NCBI GenBank assembly: GCA_024229115.1 | Contig: JAAEST010000122.1 | Location: 124,001 to 188,000 of the forward strand | Length of the DNA: 64,000 bases | Source: Oligoflexia bacterium | GTDB taxonomy: Bacteria > Bdellovibrionota > Bacteriovoracia > Bacteriovoracales > Bacteriovoracaceae | Direction: 5' to 3' | Shown: positions 8,127 through 16,633 of the stretch, in pieces | How positions within the stretch are numbered: position 1 is the first letter of the stretch | Layout of the letters: every line of letters begins with the position of its first letter | The notes under the pieces: generated by a model | Databases searched by the model: none | Seen by the model: only the letters and a program-made list of their open reading frames with translations | What the model was told of the DNA's origin: nothing | Made by a program: the position numbers and the translations under genes

Positions 8127-8816
8127 TTAGGGGTATTGAACCTTTATTTCTTCATTAATAAGGTTTACAAGGTTTTGGTAGCCAAACTTCGTTAAAGGCT
8201 TACCATTCACAAAGAAAGTAGGGGTGGCCTTAACTTTTAGCTTCTTTCCATCTTTCATGTCTTGATCGATGTACTCAAGTATTTTTGGGTTTTCCATATC
8301 TTTTTTAAGCTTCTCGAGATCGATATTAAATTTACTCTCTGGATTCTCGGCAATTTGTTTAAGAATAGGAAAGATGCGTTCTGGTTTAGGGTTATGGTGA
8401 TCTCCCCATTGAGGTTGAAAGTAAAAAAGAATGGCCATTGTTTGCCAATAAAGGTCTTGCTCTCTAGCAGCTTCAAGCACTTTTATCGCATATTTAGAGT
8501 TTTTATGAAAAGGCATATAACGAACAACTAACTGAACCTTCTCAGGATTATCTGCAAGAATTTTCTTTACGTAAGGATAGAAGGCCCTGCAAGATTCACA
8601 TTCTGGATCTAAGAATTCTACAAGAACAACTTTAGCATCTTTCTTTCCTTGTCTTGGAGAGTAGTCGCGAACAAATGATTCAGCTTCCTTGGTGGCCAAA
8701 AATCCAAATTCTTTATCTTTTTTATCCATAACAAGCTTCGTTCCAATGAGAAATGCCGTTGCTAAAAAGATAACAAGTGAAAGGATAATAATTTTCTTAT
8801 TTTTTTGATCTTGCAT
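8127..8816 (-). CDS. Membrane-anchored DsbA-like thiol oxidoreductase
   Basis: The start is ATG 8816, one base after the DsbB stop, giving 229 residues. An N-terminal membrane segment (about 9-29) is followed by a thioredoxin-fold domain of the DsbA/BdbD type. The active site Cys-Glu-Ser-Cys lies at residues 73-76 after Phe-Leu-Asp-Pro-Glu, and the cis-proline loop reads Lys-Ala-Thr-Pro-Thr-Phe-Phe-Val-Asn-Gly. It should oxidise Cys pairs in exported proteins, facing the periplasm, and be re-oxidised by the neighbouring DsbB. The acidic Glu-Ser pair differs from the Pro-His of E. coli DsbA, so redox strength may differ. Confidence 0.9.
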   Translation of the reverse strand: MQDQKNKKIIILSLVIFLATAFLIGTKLVMDKKDKEFGFLATKEAESFVRDYSPRQGKKDAKVVLVEFLDPECESCRAFYPYVKKILADNPEKVQLVVRYMPFHKNSKYAIKVLEAAREQDLYWQTMAILFYFQPQWGDHHNPKPERIFPILKQIAENPESKFNIDLEKLKKDMENPKILEYIDQDMKDGKKLKVKATPTFFVNGKPLTKFGYQNLVNLINEEIKVQYP

Positions 8817-8817
8817 A

Positions 8818-9231
8818 TTAATTTCTCTTCTTTGAGTAAAAATAAAGTCCAAGCAGTATTGCAAAAGCTGTCATTGATAGAAATGGAATTGTTATAAAAC
8901 CTAAGTAATTTATCCAGACATGGGAACAAGGGACACCTTCCACACAAGGTGAGGCACTCTCTGGAATAATTTCCCAGGTAAGTAAATTATGATAAATAGC
9001 GATTAAAAAACCTATGATTGTCAGCGGTAATGAATAGATAAGTGCTGACTTATCAGATTTCCAGAACCCCACTAGAAAAATTATAGCAATAGGGTACATG
9101 GCAATTCTTTGATACCAACAAAGCTTACAAGGAACAAATTCCATAACTTCACTGAAGAAAAGACTCCCAACAGTGGCAATTGATGAAATGATTAATGAGA
9201 ATAGAAGAGTTCTTTCAGTTTTCAGGTCCAT
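8818..9231 (-). CDS. dsbB: DsbB/BdbC-type disulfide oxidoreductase
   Basis: I start at ATG 9231, directly after the stop of the phospholipase gene, giving 137 residues. It has four membrane helices with the DsbB hallmarks: Cys-Lys-Leu-Cys-Trp-Tyr-Gln-Arg after the first helix (first redox pair plus the quinone-site Arg), and a second pair in the periplasmic loop, Ser-Pro-Cys-x-x-x-Val-Pro-Cys. The second pair is spaced as in BdbC. It passes electrons from DsbA to quinone. The tight order PLA2-like, DsbB, DsbA suggests dedicated oxidation of a Cys-rich client. Confidence 0.9.
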   Translation of the reverse strand: MDLKTERTLLFSLIISSIATVGSLFFSEVMEFVPCKLCWYQRIAMYPIAIIFLVGFWKSDKSALIYSLPLTIIGFLIAIYHNLLTWEIIPESASPCVEGVPCSHVWINYLGFITIPFLSMTAFAILLGLYFYSKKRN

Positions 9232-9232
9232 A

Positions 9233-9697
9233 CTACTCGTAATGTGCATAAGAATCACCGCAATGATAGGCGATAGATCCGACAATCCTAAGAGTACGAT
9301 ACATTAACTTGGCCCAGTTTACACATTTTTTCTGTTTGACACCGGCATTTTGATGACAAGATTCGATCATCTCATTTTTAAATTTTAAATCACAATCTTT
9401 TTGCTTGAGTCCGTTTGTTGAAGGCTCATGATGATAGCAGTGATCGTGGTTGATGCAAGCTTGAAGAAAGAGTTTTTTAAACCCTCCACTTGGGCCTGAA
9501 CATCCATTAAAGAACATTAGTTCATCTCTATCATTTTTAAACTCACATGTTTTAACAGGAAGAACTAATTTACTTTTAGGACATTTATATTTATTTAGCA
9601 TTTTCCCACCAACTTCTTGGCAGGCTGACTCAAGAGTCTGTGCTTGCAAAGAAGAAACGATCAATAAGAAAATGAGAAAGGTTTTTTTCATAGACAT
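9233..9697 (-). CDS. Secreted phospholipase A2-like enzyme
   Basis: A signal peptide (residues 1-20, ending Gln-Ala) leads to a mature part of about 134 residues with ten Cys. The motif Ala-Cys-Ile-Asn-His-Asp-His-Cys-Tyr (80-88) is the PLA2 catalytic Cys-x-x-His-Asp-x-Cys with the His84-Asp85 dyad. A downstream Asp-Cys-Asp...Phe...Met helix also fits. Ahead of it, Asn-Gly-Cys-Ser-Gly-Pro resembles the calcium loop. PLA2 enzymes release the sn-2 fatty acid of phospholipids and need disulfides, which fits the DsbB and DsbA genes directly downstream. A second ATG at 9691 is an equally possible start. Confidence 0.75.
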   Translation of the reverse strand: MSMKKTFLIFLLIVSSLQAQTLESACQEVGGKMLNKYKCPKSKLVLPVKTCEFKNDRDELMFFNGCSGPSGGFKKLFLQACINHDHCYHHEPSTNGLKQKDCDLKFKNEMIESCHQNAGVKQKKCVNWAKLMYRTLRIVGSIAYHCGDSYAHYE

Positions 9698-9700
9698 TAC

Positions 9701-10096
9701 TTAGTTTAAAAAGCTTTTTATAAAAACAAAGATATTAAGAATTGCCAAGGCAAGCATCGGCCAGAGAGTTAAGTGCATCCCTTTAACTCGCAATTTAAAA
9801 TTCATTTTTGAGCCTCTAAAAGCGATAAAATGAAAAGTTCTTCCTATAAAAAATAATATGCCTAAAGAATGAAGCAAGATATTTGGAAATGCTTGTGATC
9901 TTTCTAATAAATAGAAAAGAATAATAAAGATTGGAACGTAAGCATTGAAGTTAGCATGCGCACTTACTATGGACTCGATTTCTGAATTTGTTCCATAGCC
10001 TAGTGATACTTGATTTCTTTTTCTTGCCGAAATTGTCTCAAGAGTAATCTTAAAATAGAGGAGACAAAGACAACCTGCATAAAGTGATGTGATCAT
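9701..10096 (-). CDS. MAPEG-family membrane protein (YecN-like)
   Basis: A 131-residue protein with four predicted helices and the MAPEG signature: Arg-x-x-x-Ser-Ala-His-Ala-Asn-Phe-Asn-Ala-Tyr-Val-Pro following the first helix, and a late Leu-Arg-Val-x-Gly-Met. Bacterial YecN-like members are related to eukaryotic glutathione or eicosanoid enzymes, but their substrates are not established. It is the first gene of a tight run, ending 3 bases before the phospholipase start. Both could act on lipids at the envelope, though that is only an inference from position. Confidence 0.85.
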   Translation of the reverse strand: MITSLYAGCLCLLYFKITLETISARKRNQVSLGYGTNSEIESIVSAHANFNAYVPIFIILFYLLERSQAFPNILLHSLGILFFIGRTFHFIAFRGSKMNFKLRVKGMHLTLWPMLALAILNIFVFIKSFLN

Positions 10097-10140
10097 AATA
10101 AATTCCTTCCTTTAATTATGGTCAATAGGATGAGTATTGC

Positions 10141-10171
10141 CAATAGAAAAGAGGAAGTATGACTACTTCCT
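10141..10171 (-). terminator. Intrinsic terminator after the 10.2-11.0 kb secreted-protein gene
   Basis: A perfect 8-base-pair stem (10152-10159 with 10164-10171) has a four-base loop. On the reverse strand it is followed by CTTTTCT. It lies just past the stop at 10174 and separates that gene from the MAPEG-phospholipase-Dsb run. Confidence 0.7.
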
Positions 10172-10173
10172 TA

Positions 10174-10998
10174 CTAGAAGTAGTCTCCTGGGTTATCAGC
10201 GACACTTGGCGGGTTTATCCCGACTAGATTAATATCGAAAAACTTCGTCTTTCCTTCTTTATCTTTAAAGGCGAAGCATCCGTTTTTATTTGCTGAAATA
10301 TATAGTCCAGCACCCCAATATCTATATCCCTTATCATATTCTCTGGCCGTATTATGTGAATGATCTTTTTGATGGATCAGTTCAAGCGTTCCTTGCTCTT
10401 TATTATCTCCCACAATATTACGGGTATAAAATCTCCATTGAAGATGTCTATTATCAAGCAGTTTTTTATCTTCCACCATCTTCAGTTGTTCAGCTGTATG
10501 ATAAAGAATTTTTAGATCTTTGTTGGCGAGCATTTTTTCATAACGAATATTCTTATCTTTAACTGGAATTGGATTGATTACTTCATCATAATACTTTTGA
10601 GGTATATAGAAGTGTTGATGTCCCATATCTGAAAAAATAATCGACTCCACATAGCCTCTTCTAAGAGCCGTTTCAATATGTGCTCTAACGCTATTAATAT
10701 AATGAGCTGGAATAATTGCTTCTGTTGCTCCACCGAAGGAGGCATCAATTGGTAAAACGAATTTTCCTTGATCGTTAACGAAAATTCTTTTTTCTAATCT
10801 TTTTTCAGAGTTATAAAGTTTGATTTCTCTTTCTTTAATTTCTTCTGGAGTTTGATTCCATTTAAAATCAGATGAATCAAGAATTTTTTCGTGTTTTGAA
10901 GCTTCTTTACAGTTTTCAATATTCACTTCAACGCTTTTAGCGAGTGTACCTAAAGCTAATAAAGAAGTAAGACTAATGATAGTAGTTTTGATTTTCAT
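10174..10998 (-). CDS. Secreted protein of unknown function
   Basis: The start is ATG 10998 behind a GGGGGG ribosome site; an in-frame ATG at 11028 lies upstream of that site. A signal peptide covers about residues 1-20. The 274-residue product is mixed alpha/beta with several His motifs (Met-Gly-His-Gln-His near the middle; His-Ser-His-Asn later), which could bind metal. Near the C-terminus an aromatic-rich stretch, Tyr-Arg-Tyr-Trp-Gly-Ala-Gly-Leu-Tyr, precedes the second of its two mature Cys. I do not recognise the family. It has its own terminator and is probably monocistronic. Confidence 0.55.
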   Translation of the reverse strand: MKIKTTIISLTSLLALGTLAKSVEVNIENCKEASKHEKILDSSDFKWNQTPEEIKEREIKLYNSEKRLEKRIFVNDQGKFVLPIDASFGGATEAIIPAHYINSVRAHIETALRRGYVESIIFSDMGHQHFYIPQKYYDEVINPIPVKDKNIRYEKMLANKDLKILYHTAEQLKMVEDKKLLDNRHLQWRFYTRNIVGDNKEQGTLELIHQKDHSHNTAREYDKGYRYWGAGLYISANKNGCFAFKDKEGKTKFFDINLVGINPPSVADNPGDYF

Positions 10999-11113
10999 AA
11001 TTCCCCCCGGATGAGGGGAATAAAGCATAGAGAGATAAAAATGGAAAGAGTGTGTGAAAAATATTCAAAAATTTTGTGAAGAAATAAGTCCGTAACTAGC
11101 AGATTTTATTATA

Positions 11114-11416
11114 TTATTTGCGTTTCAGTGTCAGCATTTCAAAGTACATTACCCAGTCTCCCATGAAACTATAGAGGGGATACTTGAATGTTGCTGGTTT
11201 GTTTTTCTCAAAGAAGAAGTGTCCGATCCAAGCAAAACCATAGCCACATAGTGGAGCGAGGGCAATAAATTTATATTGAGCCGTAAAAATAGAGTAGCCA
11301 AGAACGAGCAGAACTAATGTTGTACCGATGTAGTGAAGTACTCTACATACAATATTAGAGTGTTCTTCTAAGTAATATGGGTAGAATTCTTTAAATGATG
11401 TGAACTCTTTTTTCAT
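11114..11416 (-). CDS. Mpo1-like/DUF962 membrane protein
   Basis: This 100-residue protein matches the Mpo1/YGL010W family. The Tyr-Tyr-x-Glu-His-x-x-x-x-Cys-Arg-x-x-His motif at residues 14-28 and the Gly-His-Phe-Phe-Phe-Glu-Lys-Asn-Lys-Pro-Ala motif after the second helix carry the conserved His residues. It has two or three membrane segments. Yeast Mpo1 is an iron-dependent dioxygenase of 2-hydroxy fatty acids; whether bacterial members do the same is not established. It stands alone, divergent from the binding-protein gene 33 bases away. Confidence 0.85.
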   Translation of the reverse strand: MKKEFTSFKEFYPYYLEEHSNIVCRVLHYIGTTLVLLVLGYSIFTAQYKFIALAPLCGYGFAWIGHFFFEKNKPATFKYPLYSFMGDWVMYFEMLTLKRK

Positions 11417-11449
11417 AGGCTTCTCTTTGATATCTGGATATAATTACTT

Positions 11450-12187
11450 GTGGTTTATATTTTAGCATTCTTTTCAATACTTTCAATTTATTCAATGACA
11501 TCTCAAGCAACTGAGATCATTGGTACATTTGAGATTCCTCAGTTTGTACAAAGCGAAAATAAAGGGAACTTTATTGATCTTGTCAAAAAAATAGAAGGAG
11601 CAGTGGGAGAAGACTTTGTTATCTCAGTGAGGCCTTCTAAGAGAATTATCGCAAACTTTAATCACAAAAATATAATCGGTTATTTTCCCGCTCTTGATGT
11701 TGATGAAAGAGAAGGCTCATATGATTCAACACCTTTTTATTATAAGAAAGATATATTCTTTCATCGTAAAGGTGGAAATGATAATTTAAAAAAAGCAAAA
11801 AAGATTTGCCTAACAAGGGGATACCCTTATGCAGATTTTGTTTTAAAGAATAAGGGAACAGAGATTTTTTATTCTGATTCTGATACTTCTTGTTTAAAGA
11901 TGTTAAACCTAGGAAGAGTTGATGGATTTGTCTGTGAGGCCATCTCTGGATTTTCTGCCTTAAAGAAATTAAATTTCAAAAGTATTACCGCAAATAAGAA
12001 AACGCTTTCTTCAATGAAAGTCTATTTTTCCTTTCTTAGAAATAATCGTGGCAAAAAGCTTTCAGAGGCCTTTACTCGTGAAATTGAAAAAATGAAGAAG
12101 TCTGGAGAACTGAATAATATTTTCAAGGTGGTAAGAGAAGATATTAAATCTTTTAGCGGGATAGATATTAACTTTCTTAAGCCATAA
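11450..12187 (+). CDS. Periplasmic solute-binding-like protein (family 3)
   Basis: It starts at GTG 11450 and has a signal peptide of about 20 residues. The 245-residue protein has the outline of a small SBP_bac_3 domain: an opening strand and helix, Ser-Val-Arg-Pro-Ser-Lys-Arg around residue 60, a central Asp-Phe-Val segment, and the late Leu-x-x-Gly-Arg-Val-Asp-Gly-Phe-Val hinge typical of amino-acid-binding proteins. No transporter genes adjoin it, so it may be an orphan sensor or hydrolase-like member. Its end overlaps the converging methyltransferase by 11 bases. Confidence 0.65.
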   Translation: MVYILAFFSILSIYSMTSQATEIIGTFEIPQFVQSENKGNFIDLVKKIEGAVGEDFVISVRPSKRIIANFNHKNIIGYFPALDVDEREGSYDSTPFYYKKDIFFHRKGGNDNLKKAKKICLTRGYPYADFVLKNKGTEIFYSDSDTSCLKMLNLGRVDGFVCEAISGFSALKKLNFKSITANKKTLSSMKVYFSFLRNNRGKKLSEAFTREIEKMKKSGELNNIFKVVREDIKSFSGIDINFLKP

Positions 12188-12971
12188 TATGGTTAAGGGC
12201 AATGGCCACAGCATTCGTTACATTGAGAGAGTTCTTTTTGCCAAAAAGTTTAATCTCGACAGTATGATCACAGATATTTAACACTGCTTCAGAAAGACCA
12301 AATCTTTCATTTCCAAAAACAAAAGCACATGTCTCTGGGATTTGAACTTCCTTAAGAGCAAGAGAGTTTTTACTCGTTTCAAAAGCAATAACCTTGATTC
12401 CTTTTTCACTTAATGACTCTATGGCCTGAAAAACGCTTTCCCAGACTTGTATATCAATCCATTCTTCACAGCCCAAGGAAGATTTAAGGACTTTCTCATT
12501 CTTATGATCAGGAGTAAAACCACAAAGGTGAATCGTCTTTACTCCCAAAGCTTCTGCACTTCGGATAATATTCCCAACATTGTTGGCGCTTCTAATATTG
12601 TCGAGAATAATATGAATTTCATTTTGAGTATTCTTCTTAACAATTCTATCTTGGAATCGTATTGAGCTCTCATTTGTTTCGATTAATTCTAGTCGTGAAA
12701 TTAATTGTTTAATATCTGCATGACTATCTCTAGGAAGAGTAGAGAGCTTTTGGAATTCGCTCACGACATTTTGATTTCTATTATAAGAAAAAGAATGAAA
12801 CAAGCTTTGAATTTTCTCTTCTAATTCTCGAACTTCTTTATCCTTGGTGTCAGCCATGGAACTCAATTGCTTGAGAAGTAGGTGTCGCATCGTGTCGATA
12901 GCTTGTCTCAAACCGAAAGATATTGTGGAAAGATCAACTGATGAATTACCCATATATATAGCAAAATCCAT
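12177..12971 (-). CDS. TrmH/SpoU-family RNA 2'-O-methyltransferase
   Basis: The C-terminal 150 residues have all three SPOUT motifs: Asp-Asn-Ile-Arg-Ser-Ala-Asn-Asn-Val-Gly-Asn-Ile-Ile-Arg (motif 1, with the catalytic Asn and Arg), Phe-Gly-Asn-Glu-Arg-Phe-Gly-Leu (motif 2), and Ser-Leu-Asn-Val-Thr-Asn-Ala-Val-Ala-Ile-Ala (motif 3). These make the knotted SAM site and methylate a ribose 2'-OH in tRNA or rRNA. The first 110 residues are helical and charged and do not match the usual L30e-like substrate domain, so the target cannot be named. The gene is divergent from metG. Confidence 0.85.
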   Translation of the reverse strand: MDFAIYMGNSSVDLSTISFGLRQAIDTMRHLLLKQLSSMADTKDKEVRELEEKIQSLFHSFSYNRNQNVVSEFQKLSTLPRDSHADIKQLISRLELIETNESSIRFQDRIVKKNTQNEIHIILDNIRSANNVGNIIRSAEALGVKTIHLCGFTPDHKNEKVLKSSLGCEEWIDIQVWESVFQAIESLSEKGIKVIAFETSKNSLALKEVQIPETCAFVFGNERFGLSEAVLNICDHTVEIKLFGKKNSLNVTNAVAIALNHIMA

Positions 12972-13019
12972 GTGGTTTATGTTAAATATTAGGGTCTAAA
13001 ATAGCTTTTGGAGATCCAC

Positions 13020-14723
13020 ATGTCACAGAAAAAATATCTGATCACTGCTGCATTACCTTATGCCAATGGGCCACTACATTTTGGTCATATGGCCGGTGCT
13101 TATTTATCAGCAGATGTTTTCAATCGTCATAAAAGACTACAAGGTGAGAAAACATTGTTTATTTGTGGATCAGACGAGCATGGTGTGGCGATTATGCTTA
13201 ATGCAAAAAAAGCTGGAGAAGATTATAAGAAATACGTTGATGGTTGGCATGCCGATCATAAAAAGCTCTTTGACTCTTATGGTGTTAAGTTTGATTTCTT
13301 TGGGCAAACATCAGCTGATTACCACGCTGAGGAAGTAGTTAAGTGGTTTCATTCTCTCAATGACAAAGGTTATATTGGAACTCAAGATGGACAACAGTTA
13401 TTTTGTAATGACTGTAAAAACCATCTTCCAGATAGATTTGTAGAAGGTACTTGTTATAAATGTGGATATGAACATGCCAGAGGAGATGAGTGTCCAAATT
13501 GTGGTGAACTGATTGATTCAGTAAAGCTAACAAACACTGAATGTAAAATCTGTGGATCAAATAATATTTCTGAGGTTACAGTCACTCAGTATTACATTCT
13601 CATGTCGAAATACCATGAAGAATTTAGAAAGTGGTTTGAAGGGAAGAGTGATATTTGGAGAAAGACTGTTTTCCCATATGTGGATAGTCTGACAAAAGAA
13701 AATCTCCATGATCGAGCAATTACTCGAGACTTAGATTGGGGAATTGATGTGCCTCTTCCAAACACAGAAGGAAAGAAACTCTATGTTTGGTTTGATGCTC
13801 CGATTGGGTATGTTTCTAATACTAAAAAGTTTTTAGAAGAGTCTGGTTCATCAGAAGATTATTTAAAAGACTGGTGGCAAAATGAAGATGTTGAGTTAAC
13901 TCATTTTATTGGGAAAGATAATATTATTTTTCATACTATTATATTCCCAATGATGAGTATGGCATCAGGGTTTGCAAAACCTGCTGATAGAGTTCCTGCG
14001 AATCAATTTCTTAACCTAGAAGGGAAGCAATTTTCAAAATCAGCGGGTCATTACGTTGATGCCCATAAGGCCCATGAAGAGTTTGGTCAAACAGCACTTC
14101 GTTATTACTTACTTTCGATATTACCTGAAGCAACGGATTCTAGTTTTAGTTGGGAACAACTTCAGGCTAAAGTTAATAATGAGCTTGCAAATAATATCGG
14201 AAACTTTATGAACCGTTGTTTGAAGTTTACTCAGAAGAACTGGAGTGAAGGCCTAGATGCTAAGTTCTTTGATGGCTTTGTAGAATCAGAATATGGACAA
14301 AACTTAAAGAAAGATATTCAGGAACTGAATGAGCTTGTTGATGGTTATCAAATTAAGAAGGCGATTGAGAAAGTAATGTTTATTGGTCAGAGTGCCAATA
14401 ACTTTTTCTCCGACTCTGCTCCTTGGGCACAAATTAAGGAAAATAAAGATTTAGCAGCAAAGACACTTGCATACTCCTCTATCTATGCCATGAGTTTAGG
14501 AGTCATCATGAAGCCTTTCTTACCAGTTCTTTCAGATCAAATTTTAAATCATTTTGAAAAAGTTCTTAGTGATGATAATGCTTCGAGATTATATAAAGGT
14601 GATATTGAAGTAATTAAAGAGATTTTTGAAAATGGTCATTCGGTAGAAACGAAGGTTGATGCTCTTGTTCCTAAAATAGAAGATGAGCTCATCAAGCAAA
14701 AGCTTTCAGAGCTCAACCTATAA
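13020..14723 (+). CDS. metG: Methionyl-tRNA synthetase
   Basis: I start at ATG 13020, with TTGGAG upstream; the in-frame TTG at 13008 is that ribosome site. The 567-residue enzyme shows the class I marks His-Phe-Gly-His near residue 20 and Lys/Gln-Phe-Ser-Lys-Ser near residue 340. Between them is a double zinc knuckle with four Cys-x2-Cys pairs (about residues 135-185), as in the MetG1 group. It charges tRNA-Met. It ends after the anticodon-binding helices and lacks the C-terminal EMAP-like tRNA-binding domain of E. coli MetG (677 residues). Confidence 0.97.
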   Translation: MSQKKYLITAALPYANGPLHFGHMAGAYLSADVFNRHKRLQGEKTLFICGSDEHGVAIMLNAKKAGEDYKKYVDGWHADHKKLFDSYGVKFDFFGQTSADYHAEEVVKWFHSLNDKGYIGTQDGQQLFCNDCKNHLPDRFVEGTCYKCGYEHARGDECPNCGELIDSVKLTNTECKICGSNNISEVTVTQYYILMSKYHEEFRKWFEGKSDIWRKTVFPYVDSLTKENLHDRAITRDLDWGIDVPLPNTEGKKLYVWFDAPIGYVSNTKKFLEESGSSEDYLKDWWQNEDVELTHFIGKDNIIFHTIIFPMMSMASGFAKPADRVPANQFLNLEGKQFSKSAGHYVDAHKAHEEFGQTALRYYLLSILPEATDSSFSWEQLQAKVNNELANNIGNFMNRCLKFTQKNWSEGLDAKFFDGFVESEYGQNLKKDIQELNELVDGYQIKKAIEKVMFIGQSANNFFSDSAPWAQIKENKDLAAKTLAYSSIYAMSLGVIMKPFLPVLSDQILNHFEKVLSDDNASRLYKGDIEVIKEIFENGHSVETKVDALVPKIEDELIKQKLSELNL

Positions 14724-14726
14724 AAA

Positions 14727-15476
14727 TTAGAATGCTTTACATGCGTAGATGTCACTGTCACCAATACTAGCAACTTTGTTGCCTTTGGCATCTTCGATCC
14801 AACCGATAGTATTACCACCATCCCATTGATCATCAAAAGTGTAATAAACAGTGAATTCTCTTCCAGAAGTTTTCTCAGTATAAACTGTTCTTGCTACTTC
14901 TGGTTTAAATCCTTCATCATATGATTCATCTTTTGTACCTTCGTACACTCTTGACTGGGTAAAGATATCACTTAGTTGTTTTGAATTAAATTTCTCAGAA
15001 TCTTCTAGTTCACCTAGAGTGTCACCAAAGAGACAAGTCTTTTCAGCTATAAGTTTACATTGAGACTTATACTCTCTTCCATCTTCAGTTCTAATTGTAC
15101 TTGAAAATTTACCAGGATAATCAAGAGCAAGATTAATATAAGTCCCTTCATTATCTTTTGGCAGTCCTCTTACTGTAAAAAACTCGTTCTTAGTAAACTG
15201 ACCAGCTGGAAAATGTTTTAAGGTTCCTTTAACAGCTTTTTTAAAAGTTTTCTTAACGCTATTATATCCAGCATTTGTAGTCTCAATAGAGAAGACAGTC
15301 GCTGAGAATCTTGTCGACTCTACATTTCTAACATCTCTATAAATTTCGATTGAACCTTCTAAGTTAAATCTATTCTTATATGGTAGATCTAATGCATTAC
15401 ACTGAATCTCCATCGTTGTATTGGCCATAATAGAACCAGATACTAATAAAATAATCGCTGAAAGTAGCTTTTTCAT
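14727..15476 (-). CDS. Secreted protein of unknown function
   Basis: The start is ATG 15476 after a GGGG ribosome site. A signal peptide of about 18 residues ends Met-Ala. The 249-residue protein has several beta-rich segments, an acidic patch near residues 175-190, and five Cys spread through the mature part. It reads like a small beta-sandwich with disulfides. No family recognised. It converges on metG with 3 bases between stops and has no clear terminator. Confidence 0.55.
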   Translation of the reverse strand: MKKLLSAIILLVSGSIMANTTMEIQCNALDLPYKNRFNLEGSIEIYRDVRNVESTRFSATVFSIETTNAGYNSVKKTFKKAVKGTLKHFPAGQFTKNEFFTVRGLPKDNEGTYINLALDYPGKFSSTIRTEDGREYKSQCKLIAEKTCLFGDTLGELEDSEKFNSKQLSDIFTQSRVYEGTKDESYDEGFKPEVARTVYTEKTSGREFTVYYTFDDQWDGGNTIGWIEDAKGNKVASIGDSDIYACKAF

Positions 15477-15630
15477 ATACACCCCATTGGTTTTAAAAAT
15501 AGTGGTGCTTAAGTAGCACTCGGGTATCTTATTGAAAATACAGTTGTAATATTTACTTTAAATAAGTCTAACGATTAGATCTTGAAATTCACTCTAAGAT
15601 ATTGATATTATTGATGGATAGGAGAGCACT

Positions 15631-16392
15631 ATGTTTATTGTCATATCACCGGCTAAGAAATTAGACTTCGAATCGAAGACACCAATTGAAGATTATTCAG
15701 ATATCAAATATGCCGAAAAGGCCCTACAACTAATAAAGGAATTGAGAAAGTGCTCTCAAGAGGAAATTTCTAAGTTGATGAAGCTTAGTGATTCCTTAGC
15801 AAAGCTTAATGTTGATCGATATAAAAGTTATGATCCAAAATTTAATGATAAAAACTCAAGACAAGCAGTTTTTGCTTTTTCTGGAGACACTTACGTTGGG
15901 TTAGATGCAAACTCTCTTAAGAAGCAGGATCTTACTTATTCACAGAAACATTTAGGAATTCTTTCAGGACTCTATGGTTTACTTTCTCCATTAGATCGAA
16001 TTCAGCCCTATCGTTTAGAGATGGGAACACGTTTCAGTCAAAATGGTCATAAGAATTTATATGATTATTGGAAAGAAGATGTGACAGAAGCGATCAATGA
16101 AAAACTTAAAAAAGAGAAATATCTCATCAACTGTAGCTCTAATGAATATTTCAGTGTCATTGATACCAAGAAGCTTAATGGAGAAATTATCACTCCTGTG
16201 TTTAAAGAGATGAAAAACGGAGAGTATAAGGTCATCAGTTTCAATGCGAAAAGGGCAAGAGGAATGATGTCTCGTTATATTATTCAGAATAGGCTCACTA
16301 AACCTGAAGAATTAAAGTCTTTTGATATTGATGGATATCAATATAGTGAAAAACTATCCCAAGGAAATGAGATAGTTTTCACTAGAGGTTAA
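15631..16392 (+). CDS. yaaA: Peroxide-stress protein YaaA
   Basis: A full-length YaaA/DUF328 protein (253 residues; E. coli 258). It opens with Ile-Ser-Pro-Ala-Lys-Lys-Leu-Asp. Later it has Gly-Asp-Thr-Tyr-Val-Gly-Leu, Leu-Ser-Gly-Leu-Tyr-Gly-Leu-Leu-x-Pro-Leu-Asp and a Lys-Arg-Ala-Arg-Gly near the end, all family hallmarks. In E. coli YaaA is induced by OxyR, lowers free iron during peroxide stress and binds DNA. The ATG follows AGGAG. It is alone on this strand and converges on the anti-sigma gene. Confidence 0.95.
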   Translation: MFIVISPAKKLDFESKTPIEDYSDIKYAEKALQLIKELRKCSQEEISKLMKLSDSLAKLNVDRYKSYDPKFNDKNSRQAVFAFSGDTYVGLDANSLKKQDLTYSQKHLGILSGLYGLLSPLDRIQPYRLEMGTRFSQNGHKNLYDYWKEDVTEAINEKLKKEKYLINCSSNEYFSVIDTKKLNGEIITPVFKEMKNGEYKVISFNAKRARGMMSRYIIQNRLTKPEELKSFDIDGYQYSEKLSQGNEIVFTRG

Positions 16393-16396
16393 TTAC

Positions 16397-16633
16397 TTAA
16401 TCCTTTTTTAAGTTCTCTAGAACTTTGGCTTCAACTTCGCTAGATGTTTTTTGGATCTTAGATATTTTGCGATCATGTCTCTCTTTGATTTCTTTAACAA
16501 TTAATTCTTGTTGTTCATGGTATCTACGACATCCTTTACAGATAATAAAATGCATCTTTACAGAGACTTTTTCAAAAAAGCCGAGGTTTTCACCAGAAGC
16601 GATAAGTTGTGCTACTTCTTTACAACTTTTCAT
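16397..16633 (-). CDS. Short zinc-type anti-sigma factor
   Basis: A 78-residue protein with Cys4, then His-Phe-Ile-Ile-Cys-Lys-Gly-Cys (His-x3-Cys-x2-Cys) near residues 28-35. That is the ZAS/zf-HC2 zinc motif of anti-sigma factors. It has no membrane helix, so it should be soluble, like RsrA- or ChrR-type sensors. Its ATG overlaps the sigma factor stop by four bases (ATGA), so the two are translated as a pair. Such proteins hold their sigma factor until zinc is lost, often through Cys oxidation. The oxidant response is inferred. Confidence 0.75.
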   Translation of the reverse strand: MKSCKEVAQLIASGENLGFFEKVSVKMHFIICKGCRRYHEQQELIVKEIKERHDRKISKIQKTSSEVEAKVLENLKKD

